Source: Diplonema papillatum
Lineage: Eukaryota > Euglenozoa > Diplonemea > Diplonemida > Diplonemidae
DNA length: 64,000 nucleotides
Direction: 5' to 3'
NCBI GenBank assembly: GCA_030068145.1
Contig: JAPJBO010000558.1
Location: 1-64,000 of the forward strand
Numbering within the stretch: position 1 is the first letter of the stretch; each line of letters starts with the position of its first letter. Positions 1-9,764 of this stretch are shown here, piece by piece. A model generated the notes under the pieces. That model worked only from the letters and a program-made list of their open reading frames with translations. It was not told where the DNA came from and did not search any database. Made by a program: the position numbers and the translations under genes.

Positions 1-1287
1 TGCAGGCTCTTGCGAAGCATCACAAAGGTCGGACGCTTGGCCATCGCATCGGTCGCACTGAACCGTCCTGCACGATAAGCCTCTTCCGCACTTCGAGCTG
101 CAGTTGCCGAACGCCGTCGTCTGCCAGTGGTGCGTATAAAACTCGCAGGGTTCCACTTTCGCAGCTGGGCCGCCGCATGCGAGACCACCGTACCGCGGGG
201 GGGGGCACTCGCACGTTCGATTCCAGTCCTGCATTCCGAGTCCGCATGTGTTGTCGCATGGCGAGGCGACTTCGAAGGCACACCACACGCCGTCCTGGGG
301 TTCAACCAGCGTGTAGACCTCACCACTGGACACAACCACCAGCGCACCCAGGCCCAATGAAGCGCCAGTTTCCGGACAAATGAGCTTTGGTGCAACCCCG
401 TGGGCAGTCGAAAAGCTTGTTCTTACCTCGGACTCTCCAGTTGCATACGACCCTGAACTGGTTGCAGTAACCTCGACCCGGTTTGCATAGCTCGAGGCTA
501 CCAAACTTTCACCGTCAACGAAGCACACTGAAGACTGCCCGCCGCACGACACAGGCCCCGTGCTTGAAACAGCGGCAAGGTCATCGCATGTGTTGATGCG
601 ACCCGCTGAATAAAATGCGGTGTTCAGCAGGCTGTATCGGCTGAAGCTCTCCTTCACGGGATCGACCACCACGATCATATCTCGCTTCGGATCGAACACC
701 ACATCAACGCCGTTCGCGGTAACATTCTCCAGAAACGCAACAGCGGTGTCCATGGTCCACACATCCCCCTTCCGAGACAGCTTCGATATGACAATACTCC
801 CTCGTTTAATGTTGCCATGTGATAGTATCAGATCTCCGGTGTCACGCTTCCAGACATGCATCATACTCATACCCACGTCTGCGTCCAATGTCATGTTTGT
901 GACACTGACGGCACTGCAAGTGGCCGGGGACCCCTCCCAGACCACCTTCAGCACCTCCGTTATGCTTGCGCCGAGCACCGCGATCCATGCTGTTTGCCCC
1001 GCGGCTTCTATGCACTGCACCTGCTGGCCGTACCGCTGGTTCCATCCTGGTGACTCGGACACAAAAACTCCGCAGCGGGGGAACGCATTCACGCTGTCGT
1101 GCATGTAAAACGTCACTCGGTCCTTCGGGCCTTCGCCCACGGCGAGCAGCTTCCCGCACAGCGTCGCGTCCGACGAGATCCCCGTACCGTCCGAAACACG
1201 GTGCAGCGACATCCCGGTTAGATCCACAGCTCCCTCCACCCCGGCCACGACCAGTAGCAGGCCGCAGAGCACCTGCACCAACGGCAT
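1..1287 (-). CDS. Secreted thrombospondin type-1 repeat protein (C-terminus beyond window)
   Basis: An open frame of 429 codons starts at the ATG at 1287 and runs off the left edge without a stop. The first 20 or so residues (MPLVQVLCGLLLVVAGVEGA) form a typical signal peptide, so the protein should enter the secretory pathway and be secreted or displayed at the surface. The middle 300 residues are not recognised; they contain scattered cysteines and N-glycosylation sequons. The last 85 visible residues are cysteine-rich and match thrombospondin type-1 repeats: one with CDNTCGLGMQDWNRTC, a second with FGNCSSKCGRGLSCRTVQC. Such repeats usually bind extracellular ligands. More repeats, and possibly a membrane anchor, may follow outside the window. 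The open frame and domain calls are seen directly; the exact function is unknown. A splice site inside the frame cannot be excluded. Confidence 0.8.
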   Translation of the reverse strand, partial: MPLVQVLCGLLLVVAGVEGAVDLTGMSLHRVSDGTGISSDATLCGKLLAVGEGPKDRVTFYMHDSVNAFPRCGVFVSESPGWNQRYGQQVQCIEAAGQTAWIAVLGASITEVLKVVWEGSPATCSAVSVTNMTLDADVGMSMMHVWKRDTGDLILSHGNIKRGSIVISKLSRKGDVWTMDTAVAFLENVTANGVDVVFDPKRDMIVVVDPVKESFSRYSLLNTAFYSAGRINTCDDLAAVSSTGPVSCGGQSSVCFVDGESLVASSYANRVEVTATSSGSYATGESEVRTSFSTAHGVAPKLICPETGASLGLGALVVVSSGEVYTLVEPQDGVWCAFEVASPCDNTCGLGMQDWNRTCECPPPRYGGLACGGPAAKVEPCEFYTHHWQTTAFGNCSSKCGRGLSCRTVQCDRCDGQASDLCDASQEPA

Positions 1288-2527
1288 CTCCCCAGGCAAG
1301 CTAATACCGGTGCTTTCCGGGTGCTTGATTGCCTTTAAAAATGATTGTGTACCTTCGGTTGGTGCGTCGGAAGCGGCAGTCCTAGAAGCTCTCCCCACCT
1401 ACTTTCAAGGGTTCTCGCAGTCACCGCTACCGCGCTTATGTTTTCCGAGAGATAGAGACGAGAGAGACACAATAAAACTCGCCGAGGAGGTGTGAGCTTC
1501 CACCATCAGGCGAGCCAAGACGAGAAGACCTAGCCCCACTCGCTCCACAACAAAATGCAGCGTGGAGGCTCGCGTCCCGTGACGTTCTCAACCAGGGCTG
1601 CACCCGCTCGCTCGTAGGACGTGTTTCTTCTTTGACGGCAGACCTGAACCCAAATCAAACTTCAAGACAATCGGTCATGATCAGAAGATCTTACTCGGGC
1701 GGTTCAGTCTTCTCGCGCATTGCTGTTGTTGCCTTGGAGCGGAGTGTCAAGCGTCGCACCTTTCTGTTGTGATTTGCAACTGCCGACCTCCCCGAAGTCT
1801 ACGGGTCAAGTGCTACCAATTTCCCAAACTAAAGCGTCAGCAACGGAGGCAAGTACAGTAGGTGCAAGTGGCCTGGTGAGAAAAAGCGGAAGGACCGGAA
1901 GACACGCCATGTACAGCGGAAACGCGAGAAAAGAGCCAAGAAAAGAAAACAGAACCCGCCAGAACCTAACCCGAGAATCCCGGTCTCTCTTCTCTCTCAG
2001 CAACGAGCTCCCAGCTTGAAAGGACCCTCATACGACCAAAAGAACATGGCCACCATTTCGAGGGGTAGAGCCTCCTTGCTTGAAAATGCCCCTTATCCTA
2101 ACCATCTTATTTCATCATTCGTATCCAAATCTGCAGTGTGCAGCAAGCATCAGCTGTGCTGTGGTGCAAGTGACCCAGTGAGGGCACCAAGAGTGAAAGC
2201 CCGAAACTGAGCCGCTAAGGAGGCAAAAAGAGCGCGCGCACCCCAAGGCAGGCCAGGCCGGCAAGCAGGCAGTAGAATCAGCAAGACACGAAAGCAGCTA
2301 GGTCGACGTTTATATCTCATTCGGATTCAAACTTGGTTCTATCGTAATTTCCAGGCTTTACTTTTACACGACGGTACTTTCAGGCTTTGAACAGTGATCC
2401 GAAAGGCTCCAAGGGGTAACGGGGTTTGTATCTGAACTAGCTCAAAAAGAAGCGCGTATTTTTTGTTTCATGTCGGGTCGCCGTTCATGAACATCACCCC
2501 ACGTTTCATTTAGACTGTTGCTTGTGT
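1288..2527. other. Spacer with one degenerate repeat copy
   Basis: No gene is supported here. Around 1405-1500 lies a diverged copy of the GAGAACACA repeat family seen at 9.2, 47.8 and 56.6 kb. It shares the core CACCGCTACCGCGCT followed by GAGAGA-rich sequence. The rest shows no coding signal, tRNA or obvious tandem repeat. Confidence 0.4.
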
Positions 2528-2815
2528 TAAGAAGTCGGTATTTTGACTCATTAAGAAGTCGGTATTTTAACTCATTAAGAAGTCGGTATTTTAACTCATT
2601 AAGAAGTCGGTATTTTAACTCATTAAGAAGTCGGTATTTTAACTCATTAAGAAGTCGGTATTTTAACTCATTAAGAAGTCGGTATTTTAACTCATTAAGA
2701 AGTCGGTATTTTAACTCATTAAGAAGTCGGTATTTTAACTCATTAAGAAGTCGGTATTTTAACTCATTAAGAAGTCGGTATTTTAACTCATTAAGAAGTC
2801 GGTATTTTAACTCAG
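2528..2815. repeat. 24-bp minisatellite, 12 near-identical copies
   Basis: A 24-bp unit beginning AAGAAGTCGGTATTTTAACT repeats about twelve times with almost no divergence; only the first copy differs visibly. Because 24 is divisible by three and the unit has no stop in several frames, it reads as an 8-residue peptide repeat on both strands. That is a property of the repeat and not evidence of a gene. The near identity implies recent expansion or homogenisation. Confidence 0.9.
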
Positions 2816-3113
2816 GACGCAGCAAGCAAGCGGGTGGGGTGGCTGGGTAAGTGAGAGCAGGGAGTTTCAACGGAGAGAAGCCGTATGTTTGCAGTACTGT
2901 CCCACTCCAAAACGAGTAAGTAATCTGGGTATAGGACGCGGGGTTGAGTAGCGCTTCAAGCGCCCAACAGGACGCTGCATTGGGTGTCTCCCCTGGCTGG
3001 TCTCCGTCAAAAACGAGCACCCGGCGGTAGTTCTGCCGACGATGGCAGCCGCTGGATGGAGGAAGGGGCCATACCAGGACGGATTTGGCAACTCTCAACA
3101 GCCGACTTTCTAG

Positions 3114-3391
3114 CGTTAGTCTGGGATCCAAATTGTAGGGGTGCACAGGGGTTGACAAAGTTCATTCGTGTTCTTGGGCGTTTTTCTCCACCACCGTGTT
3201 TGGATACTTGGCGTATTCTTCTGAGCGAGAGCAATACGTTATTGGAAGCTATAAAGGCGTGGGCAGCGTTTTCGGTGGTTGAGGAAAAGATAAAGAATAA
3301 GAAATTTCAACTGGGCGAGCCTTTCGCTGCAGCACACATCGCATTCTGGCAATTTGTTGATATCGTCTTCGAGAGGCGCAATGAAAATCGG
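3114..3391 (+). CDS. Possible internal exon, dynein heavy-chain stalk-like
   Basis: A plus-strand open segment ends at a strong donor (CGG followed by GTAAGA at 3392) and begins after a plausible acceptor (GACTTTCTAG at 3113). The predicted peptide (about 92 residues) has the helical pattern of the dynein heavy-chain stalk region: a residue run like RILLSESNTLLEAIKAW, then a conserved F, a pair of alanines, and FWQFVDIVF. In that family this region leads into the microtubule-binding stalk. I see no neighbouring exons on the plus strand, so it may be a lone exon, a pseudo-exon or chance. The boundaries are inferred from splice-site sequence only. Confidence 0.3.
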
Positions 3392-3889
3392 GTAAGACAT
3401 GACGCCAAACCAGCGGTACCGCAGTGAAAAACGATGGGAAGTCCAGCAGGTGCCTCTTCGTCGTTTTGCAGGAGCAGTAACGAGCTGTTCGTGCCCTTCC
3501 CCAAAAGTGCCTTAACGGAATTCTTAAGATAAGGTAGAATACACGATGTCCCCCAGTCTGACGTACCACATGTGATACAAGGTTGGTCAGGTCCAGGTCA
3601 TATAAGACCATCACCTCACCAACAGTTAGCAGTTCAAAGGCGTTCAAGCAGCAACCCCTTTTTGATGTTTCGAACATCCGAAACCCCCTGAAATCCGGGC
3701 TTAGTTTCAATATTCCTTCTTTCTTTGTTCCGAACCGGACTTTTCCGGCTTAAAAACCCGAGAAACCAAACCCGGACGTATAATACTATACAGTCTCCTG
3801 CAACGGTGGCAGGAGTTGCTTTCATCACAATCATCGGGTCGCATATTGAGATTTGCATCGTTCAACAGAGTCAGATGGCGTCACAGTTC
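3392..3889. other. Spacer, nothing recognised
   Basis: Moderately AT-rich sequence with short open frames on both strands but no family match, consistent splice-site pair or repeat structure that I could support. Confidence 0.4.
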
Positions 3890-4085
3890 AGAGTCGCCTT
3901 AAGAGCGTCATTTGCACGTTTTCCTGACGGTAGCAGGTAGCGAAGTTCGAGTCGATGAGCGACCGGAGCGACTACGGCGCCGGCGGGACAGCGGCGGGAC
4001 AGCGGTCTGCTGGTCCTGCTGCTGCTGCTGCTGCTGGGGCGGTGGGTTTCCCGGCGCCATTATTCTTGTAGCCCCGGTGGGCGGC
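3890..4085 (-). pseudogene. Decayed duplicate of the 3' end of the neighbouring gene
   Basis: Two blocks resemble the 3' end of the gene at 4244-6346. The segment at 3890-3960 matches 4165-4235 (shared TTTGCACGTTTT, then CAGGTAGCGAAGTTCGAGTC against CAGGCAGCGAAATTCGAGTC). The CTG-rich segment at 3990-4070 matches 4318-4345 and 4555-4620 (GACCGGAGCG, GGCGCCGGCG, CTG run, GGTGGGTTTC). Internal deletions and substitutions break the frame. It looks like a partial tandem duplication followed by decay. Confidence 0.5.
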
Positions 4086-4243
4086 GGGCATGCCGAGCGA
4101 GTTTTCTGGCTACGGATCCGGAGTCATATTAAGGGTCAGATTGAGATTCACAGATCAGAGCAGTAGCAATTCAGAGAGCGCCGTTTGCACGTTTTTCCGC
4201 CGGCGGGCAGGCAGCGAAATTCGAGTCAATTGGGCAGCAGCCG

Positions 4244-6346
4244 TCACCACGCGTCGTCGCCTTCGCTGCTGCTGCTGCTGGATCCTTCGATCCACCTCAC
4301 GTTGCCGGGGTACTGTGACCGGAGCGTCTGCGGCGCCGGCGCCTGCACCCGCGGCGCCTGGCTGCCCGCCGCGTCCCACTCGCGGAACCCGCCGAAGTGG
4401 GCGGCGAACTGCTTCTTCGTGTAATACTGCCCGTTGGCTGCCCTCCGCACCTCGGCCGCCACCGCCGCCCGGTGCCGCTTCTTCAGCTCCCGGAACGCTG
4501 CGTTCGCCGACGGCTGCACCGCCGCCGGCAGGACTGCGGTGAACGTGCGGGGGTTGTCCGGCCCTGCTGCCGCTGCTGCCGCTGCTGCTGCTGCTGCCGG
4601 GGCAGGTGGGTTTCGGGGCTTCTTCTTTCTTTTGGCGCCGCCCGGAGGCTGAGGCTGGGTGGCGGGGCGAGAGGCTGGGGTCGCCCAGCAGTCGTCGGGC
4701 GCGTCGGGTGTCCCGGCCGGGCAGTCGGCGAGGGTGTCGCTGTGGTGGTGCTGCTGCCCTGTTGATGGGTCGCGGCACGCCGACAGCGGCGGCGAAGACC
4801 CCCAGCACTTGCTCAGGGGCGTCTCGCACCCACCGCCGCCGCCAGCGCCCCCTTCTTGCGCCACCGACGCCGGCGGGGACGGCCCCCAGCAGTTGCTGAG
4901 AGTGCACTGTTGCTCCTCCTTCTCCTCCGGCGGCGCCCACCGCTTCTTCACTGCCGGCTTGCGCGCGCCGCCGCGGCCAGCCTTCGGCCGCGGCCTGCTC
5001 GGTTCGGACCACGAATCGGAGGGCGTGTTCCACGGGTCCTCCGCCGCTGAGTCCTCCGTCCGCGAAACGGTGCACTTGCTGCTGGGTTGCTGCCTCCCGG
5101 GTTTCGAGTGCCGAGCGCCCTTCCATCTCGCGCCGTCCGTCGGATGCTTGGCGAGGTGGTGGTCCGCGTCCTCTTCGGACTCACCGTCTTCGTTTTGACT
5201 GCCGCCGTGCGTGTCGGACCAGAACGCGCTTCCGGACCCAACTCCGCCTTCTCCTTCGTCGCTCTCGTCGTCGAGCGCCCAGTCCGTCTCTACCTTCGGC
5301 GGCGCGCAGCCTTTGACGACCTTTTTCGGCTTGTTCCGCCGTTCTTCGCCGGCCTCGCTTCGGAAGCAGCCCAAGCAGAGCTGCTTCGGCCGCATCGTCT
5401 TCACCCACGGGATCTGCTCCCGCCAGTCCGGACTCGCCGTCTGCAGCTCGTGCGGGGGGTTGCAACTGGTGCACCAATGCACCTTGTACAGGTTGCGGTT
5501 GTTCCAGCTCGACGCTGGCACCGGGTCTTCGTACGCGACGGCGAACTCGTCGAGTCTCCGCCGCTGCCGATTGCTCAAGCCGGAGGATATGCCGCACTGC
5601 AGCATTTTGAGGAACAGCCGGTGCAGCGCTTCGGCGGCCTTGCGCGAGGCTGCGTGCGGGTCGGCGGCGGACGTCGAGTCCGACGGAGTGCCCAAGCGGT
5701 GCGGCTGCAGGAGCTGGAGGGACGCTAGTATGCGGTTGAACTCATCGCCGGTGATCGGGCAGCCGTCGTGCCGGTTCTTGTCAAGGAGGGCGATGATGGC
5801 GTCCAACCCGCGGATGAGGTTCAAGGGGGCCGAAGCATTGTCTCGCAGCGCATCCAATGCGGTCGTCCACGTGTCTAAGGGCGCCTTAGATCCTGCATGC
5901 AGGACTTCAGCGTACCGAAGAACGGGCACTTCTCCGCCCTTCGAATCGAAGTGCGCCGACAGGAAAACGGAGTGCAGTTCATACGCGTTGACTGTCTCCC
6001 CTTTGAAGAGCGAAATTGCGCACGCTGAAGACCGGCTCAAGTCAGATACAAACCATTCAAACTCGAGCTCGTCACCGAAGGTCAAGGCGGGTACCCCTGG
6101 CTTGGAGTACTCGTGGCTTCTCGTAGGGTTGAAGTAAAGGTATTCGAGCGTCTGATCATGAGCGGACTCGTTCGTCGCGTCAAATTGCCAGCCGGTGCCC
6201 AGCCTGCCTTTATGCCCCGGGCGGAGGAAAAGCACTGAGAGTACCACTGCCTCAGCGGTGGCCTCGACAACCTGCAGAACAGGCCGCATCGCGCATCCGC
6301 GGCACTTCTTCGGAGTGCTGAAAAATCGCAGCGTGTTCGTCGTCAT
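4244..6346 (-). CDS. Unknown protein with CxxC/CxxC zinc-binding pattern and tryptophan motifs
   Basis: An uninterrupted frame of 700 residues. I place the start at the ATG at 6346 (MTTNTLRFFSTPKKCRGC); an upstream ATG at 6436 gives an extra 30 residues that look non-coding. The N-terminal 280 residues look globular but are not recognised. Near residue 290-330 a WCTSC and LCLGC pair, about 27 residues apart, could bind zinc. The C-terminal half is low-complexity: acidic stretches, an alanine run, lysine-rich patches and spaced tryptophans in short motifs (DPWNTP, DSWSEP, SNCWGPSPP, SKCWGSSPP, DDCWATP), ending in a serine run. Spaced W motifs in disordered sequence resemble Argonaute-hook or other peptide-binding platforms, but that is speculation. 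CTG/CAG-type repeats encode the homopolymer runs. No intron signal is required. Confidence 0.7.
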   Translation of the reverse strand: MTTNTLRFFSTPKKCRGCAMRPVLQVVEATAEAVVLSVLFLRPGHKGRLGTGWQFDATNESAHDQTLEYLYFNPTRSHEYSKPGVPALTFGDELEFEWFVSDLSRSSACAISLFKGETVNAYELHSVFLSAHFDSKGGEVPVLRYAEVLHAGSKAPLDTWTTALDALRDNASAPLNLIRGLDAIIALLDKNRHDGCPITGDEFNRILASLQLLQPHRLGTPSDSTSAADPHAASRKAAEALHRLFLKMLQCGISSGLSNRQRRRLDEFAVAYEDPVPASSWNNRNLYKVHWCTSCNPPHELQTASPDWREQIPWVKTMRPKQLCLGCFRSEAGEERRNKPKKVVKGCAPPKVETDWALDDESDEGEGGVGSGSAFWSDTHGGSQNEDGESEEDADHHLAKHPTDGARWKGARHSKPGRQQPSSKCTVSRTEDSAAEDPWNTPSDSWSEPSRPRPKAGRGGARKPAVKKRWAPPEEKEEQQCTLSNCWGPSPPASVAQEGGAGGGGGCETPLSKCWGSSPPLSACRDPSTGQQHHHSDTLADCPAGTPDAPDDCWATPASRPATQPQPPGGAKRKKKPRNPPAPAAAAAAAAAAAGPDNPRTFTAVLPAAVQPSANAAFRELKKRHRAAVAAEVRRAANGQYYTKKQFAAHFGGFREWDAAGSQAPRVQAPAPQTLRSQYPGNVRWIEGSSSSSSEGDDAW

Positions 6347-7454
6347 GTTCTTCCACCTTTTTCTGCCCTTCCCACCCCCAACGACAAAAGTGCGCCCCTG
6401 AGCGTGGTTGGTACGACGCACACAGCAGCACGTCACAGTGTCACATAGTCACCACACTCGACGCCGCAAGTGCGAACGGGCATCGTGGAAGCATTTCTGT
6501 GGCCGATGCTGCCACGAATGCCGTGCCTCAAAACACCAGCACCCGTCGACAACCAGGAAGCTGAGTGTTGTGGTTCTCCGTTTCCCTCATGCGCATGATA
6601 GATTCTTTGCACAGCTGTGCTGAACCTGTGTCTCTGGAGCACCTCACACATTGGTATGGGAGAGTCTCTGATTCGTCGGATTTTCCACGTACCCAACGAC
6701 TCAGTACCGGGAGGGTACCAAAATCGATAAGCGAGCTGTGTGAGTGTGTGTCACTTTGCAGCCTACCTTCTGATCATGGTCATCTGCCAATTATCTACCT
6801 GAACAGCGTCCAGGAATTGACGTCAACGAAACCCTGGCTTCCCTACGGCTGCTGCCCGCGGAGAGGAGTTGGCGAATTGCCTGAGTTGGACTGCGCAGCC
6901 GGACTTCATGCCGAGCAGAGTTCTTTTCCCCTTTCCGGCCTCGCTCTGAGAGCACGCCTCACGACAAACGAATCGGAGCCATACTATGTTCATAAGACCG
7001 TACCTGTTCTGTGCCAACACGTGGGCAACAAAGCTAAAGGTGATGCTATCCTACGCTCAGTTAACAACTCGGCCGAGCTCGGGCTGCTGGTTCCAATCTG
7101 TTTGCAATCAGTCCATTTGTGCTTTTCGACGATCCCATTTGTATTGTCTGTCTTGACCCAGGAAAACAGGAAAAGAGCGAAACGAATCCGGTGAAATCGA
7201 TGTGAACCCAGTGACTGAAGCACCCCTGCACCTGGCAAGAATTCGTTTGCAGGGGGTGAAAGCAAGGAGCAAGACGAACGGACGGAGCCCAGGGTTCTCC
7301 CCAGGATGGGAGCTTGGTCTTGCGCGTGTTGAGGGGGGGGGGGGGGGGAGAAAATCAGGGGGGGGGCGCAAGACCCAGGGGCAAAACCATATTCCGTCGC
7401 TTCGACCCTCACACAGGGGCTCTGAAGAGGCTATACCAACCCTGAGGCCGGCAA

Positions 7455-7650
7455 AGTACTCGGAGGGGCCGACCGGTGCTTGTTTCCGACAGAGGCTAGA
7501 GAGGGAGCAGGAACAAGACAACTACACATTGGTCCGTTAGTCGAGCACTGACGCTATGCAGATGCGCCACATTGCACATTATCTCCCGTTTATGATTTCG
7601 CAACTGGAGGCATCTTCGAGTATTTCCTGCAATGCAGGTGCTTGCCTATT
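7455..7650 (+). mobile_element. Diverged solo terminal repeat of the VIPER-like family
   Basis: The order of short matches follows the terminal repeats at 28178-28491: TACTCGGAGGGGCC, GGTGCTTGTTTCCGA, GGCTAGAG, then a gap, CAACTGGAGGCATCTTCGAG, TATTTCCTGCAATGCAGGTG. Substitutions and small insertions are frequent, so this is an old copy with no internal coding region. Confidence 0.5.
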
Positions 7651-8329
7651 CCGAACAATAGGAGTTGTAGTGGGTGTCAGTATCGATATGCAAACGAGCT
7701 GTTCTGCTCCACGATGCCGGGGAGGAGAGAGGGTTGCAAGAACGTGCCTAGAATGGTCATGAGACCTGTCAACTGACAGAGAACAGCGGTGTGAGTCTCG
7801 TGTGGAGTCGCTCGCGCTTTCGCCACGCACGGTGCAACTGGTGAAGGTTGCAAAACAGAATGCTGCTGACGAGTACATGATTTACATGATCAGAATCGGA
7901 ATCAGAATCCTCGCTTTGCGCGTTTTAAGTCTCAAGCATCGAGGCCTGATTCACTTTGAGCTGGCGTGGTCCGGAAACGCTGAATCGTTCCAGCCGCGAA
8001 GCAGGTTCCTTGTTTCAGACCACCGAACTCGAAAACTCCACGTTGCATCTATAGCGCGAGACCCCTTCCTAGGTCGGTTGGTGAACTTCGCTCTTTCATT
8101 TGCCCGTGCGTACTGAAAGCTGTCCATCGAATATTCATCGAGGCTAAAGGTTGCTAGCCAGTGTGCAACCACAGGCGTATTCGCTGAACAAGCAAGAAAG
8201 ACGCTCCAACTCGTTTGTGCGTGCACGGTTGGTGGACTTCCGTCTTGCGCTGTCCGCTGTTTCAAACTAGAGTGAGGGCTTTTGGTCATGCTTTGTTGAG
8301 TTCAAATGACCCGTCGAGGCTCGGAGTTT

Positions 8330-8640
8330 TACAAACTCCTGGAATATTTCAGTGGAAACCCAGAGAATACTTGGAGTGGAGGCACCGCCCGGTGCTTTGT
8401 CCGACAGTGGCTAGAGGGGTTAGGAGAAACACACAAAAAAGAGCGAAGGCCTGCACACTCGGCATACCCCTCAGCACCAGGATGCTGCCTGTGCTTTGGC
8501 TAGGGGTTGTAACCACACGTCCTCCCGTTTGCGGGACTCTTGTTGCGATAGGGAGGAGTATATGCCAGCCATCCGCTACGTCCCTTTTGTAATTCGCGAC
8601 TAGCGGCCACCTCGAGTGTGTGTTTCCCAGAACAAGAGGA
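8330..8640 (+). mobile_element. Second diverged solo terminal repeat of the VIPER-like family
   Basis: Matches in the same order as the copy at 7455: ATACTTGGAGTGGAGGC, CCGGTGCTTTGTCCGACAG, GGCTAGAGGGG, GGAGAAACA, and further on a block like CGGCCACCTCGAGTGTGTGT. It is more decayed than the 28 kb copies, and the assignment rests on the order of short matches. Confidence 0.4.
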
Positions 8641-8999
8641 GTTTCCTTGTTCAAAAAAAAAAGAGAAGAAAAAGTGGAGCAAGCTGAGCGCACCGAAGGA
8701 CTCCGCCTGCCCTTTGGAAAGGAATTGCGGTCACCTCGTGTCAGAGCTCAACGTGAAAGTATGCGGAAATAGGATGCAGGGGCGGGTAACCGCTGCTTTC
8801 ATCATACACGGGGCGCTGCTTTTGCCGCGGAGAGTCTGGAAGAAGCCGTAAACGTGGGCCGCCCGGGCTTTCGCTGGGGCGGCAACTGGGTGCATGTACA
8901 AGACTAGAGGTATCGTTTATGGGCGCTGGGACAGCGGGTCTCCCGTGCTCTCCGGTGTGTGATGCAGGTGGACGGATTGCGTGTCAGCGGGGCTGGTCA

Positions 9000-9146
9000 C
9001 TCCCCTTCACGTTCCACGCTGTTCATGGCGTCCGGCATGAGTTCTAGAACCTGTGGCGGCAGTTGCAATTCGTAGACGCGCCACCCACGGAGCCCAGGCG
9101 ACGACGTTTTCTTCATCTTCTTTTGTGCTGCACGCAGAGCCTGAGC
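9000..9146 (-). pseudogene. Fossil fragment of the non-LTR retrotransposon ORF2
   Basis: The minus strand encodes KKMKKTSSPGLRGWRV, then a leucine/proline stretch and LMPDAMNSVEREG. This matches the ORF2 segment just before the RT domain in the elements at 38-45 kb (KKMKKTSSPGLHGWRV and LMADAMNAVESEG). About 45 codons survive, with one codon lost in the middle. Nothing of the element is seen on either side, so this is a remnant of a third, older copy. Confidence 0.75.
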
Positions 9147-9242
9147 GGCTGCAAGGCGGGCAGATGCGAGTTTGTTTGAGGCTTTTGGCATTCGTCCTAG
9201 ATCCCTGGGGTTAGAAAGAAGTAGAGGGGGGAAAGAGAGAGA

Positions 9243-9329
9243 GAGAACACACAAAACAAGACAAAAGGTGTGGGGTAGTCACGCCTTAGCAGTTCCAAGG
9301 CTTCTCCCCACCCACCTTTGTGTGTTCTC
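9243..9329. mobile_element. Short inverted-repeat element (GAGAACACA family)
   Basis: The segment starts GAGAACACACAAAACAAG and ends TTTGTGTGTTCTC, an inverted terminal pair. The interior TCACGCCTTAGCAGT is shared with the copy at 56595-56740. The following sequence (GTCATCGCTACCGCGCTGACC) recurs at 47.85 kb and 1.4 kb. It is too short to code for anything and resembles a MITE. Confidence 0.45.
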
Positions 9330-9605
9330 GTTGTCATCGCTACCGCGCTGACCGTACGAGAGAGAGGGACCATCTCTCCGGGAGTATCACTGCCCCGTCC
9401 TACTACGGCGGGCGTAAGTCGTTCACGTTGGACGCAAAGAATTTTGCGGCGAACGATCTGCCCTGCGTTTGTCGCGCGTCATGAAAGAGCTTCTCGGCTC
9501 GCTACCCGCAGCACCCATCTGTAAACGTAAGCAACCCGTGGGTACGTGCCAAGCTGATTTGTTCTTCGCTTACCACCGCGAGTTGTTTTTTTCCGCAGAA
9601 CTTTG

Positions 9606-9745
9606 GCCTGTTGTGTTCGTGTGTCTTGTCGTGTGGGGGATAGACCCGCATGACCTCACGCCCGTTCAACACGTGGTTGGGTAGTTGCAGCACTTGGGAT
9701 CCCTTCGGTTCTTCGTCTGGAACTTCGTCGAGCATTTCCTTTCGA
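9606..9745 (-). repeat. Repeat shared with 26.5 kb, conserved peptide frame
   Basis: About 140 bp just downstream of the TTC1 stop is roughly 80 percent identical to 26525-26665. On the minus strand both copies keep an open frame encoding VLQLPNHVLNGREVMRVYP (here) and VLQLPNHVLNGQEVMRVHP (26.5 kb); several differences are silent. It may be part of a dispersed element, a shared exon, or an exonised repeat. I do not recognise the peptide. Confidence 0.55.
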
Positions 9746-9764
9746 GCTGGCGCTTGGTGGGCTG

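Larger units (their letters stand above)
6347..8999. other. Spacer with solo retroelement remnants
   Basis: No gene is supported. A guanine-rich homopolymer tract lies near 7331-7365. Two diverged repeats related to the terminal repeats of the tyrosine-recombinase element are listed separately (7455-7650, 8330-8640). A plus-strand open frame at 6565-7194 has no recognisable domain and looks like chance. Confidence 0.4.

Noticed and set aside
2528-2815. CRISPR array
   Set aside because: The units are directly contiguous with no unique spacers; the context is eukaryotic.
6565-7194. 209-codon plus-strand frame
   Set aside because: No domain, no codon bias and no splice signals; probably chance in moderately GC-rich DNA.
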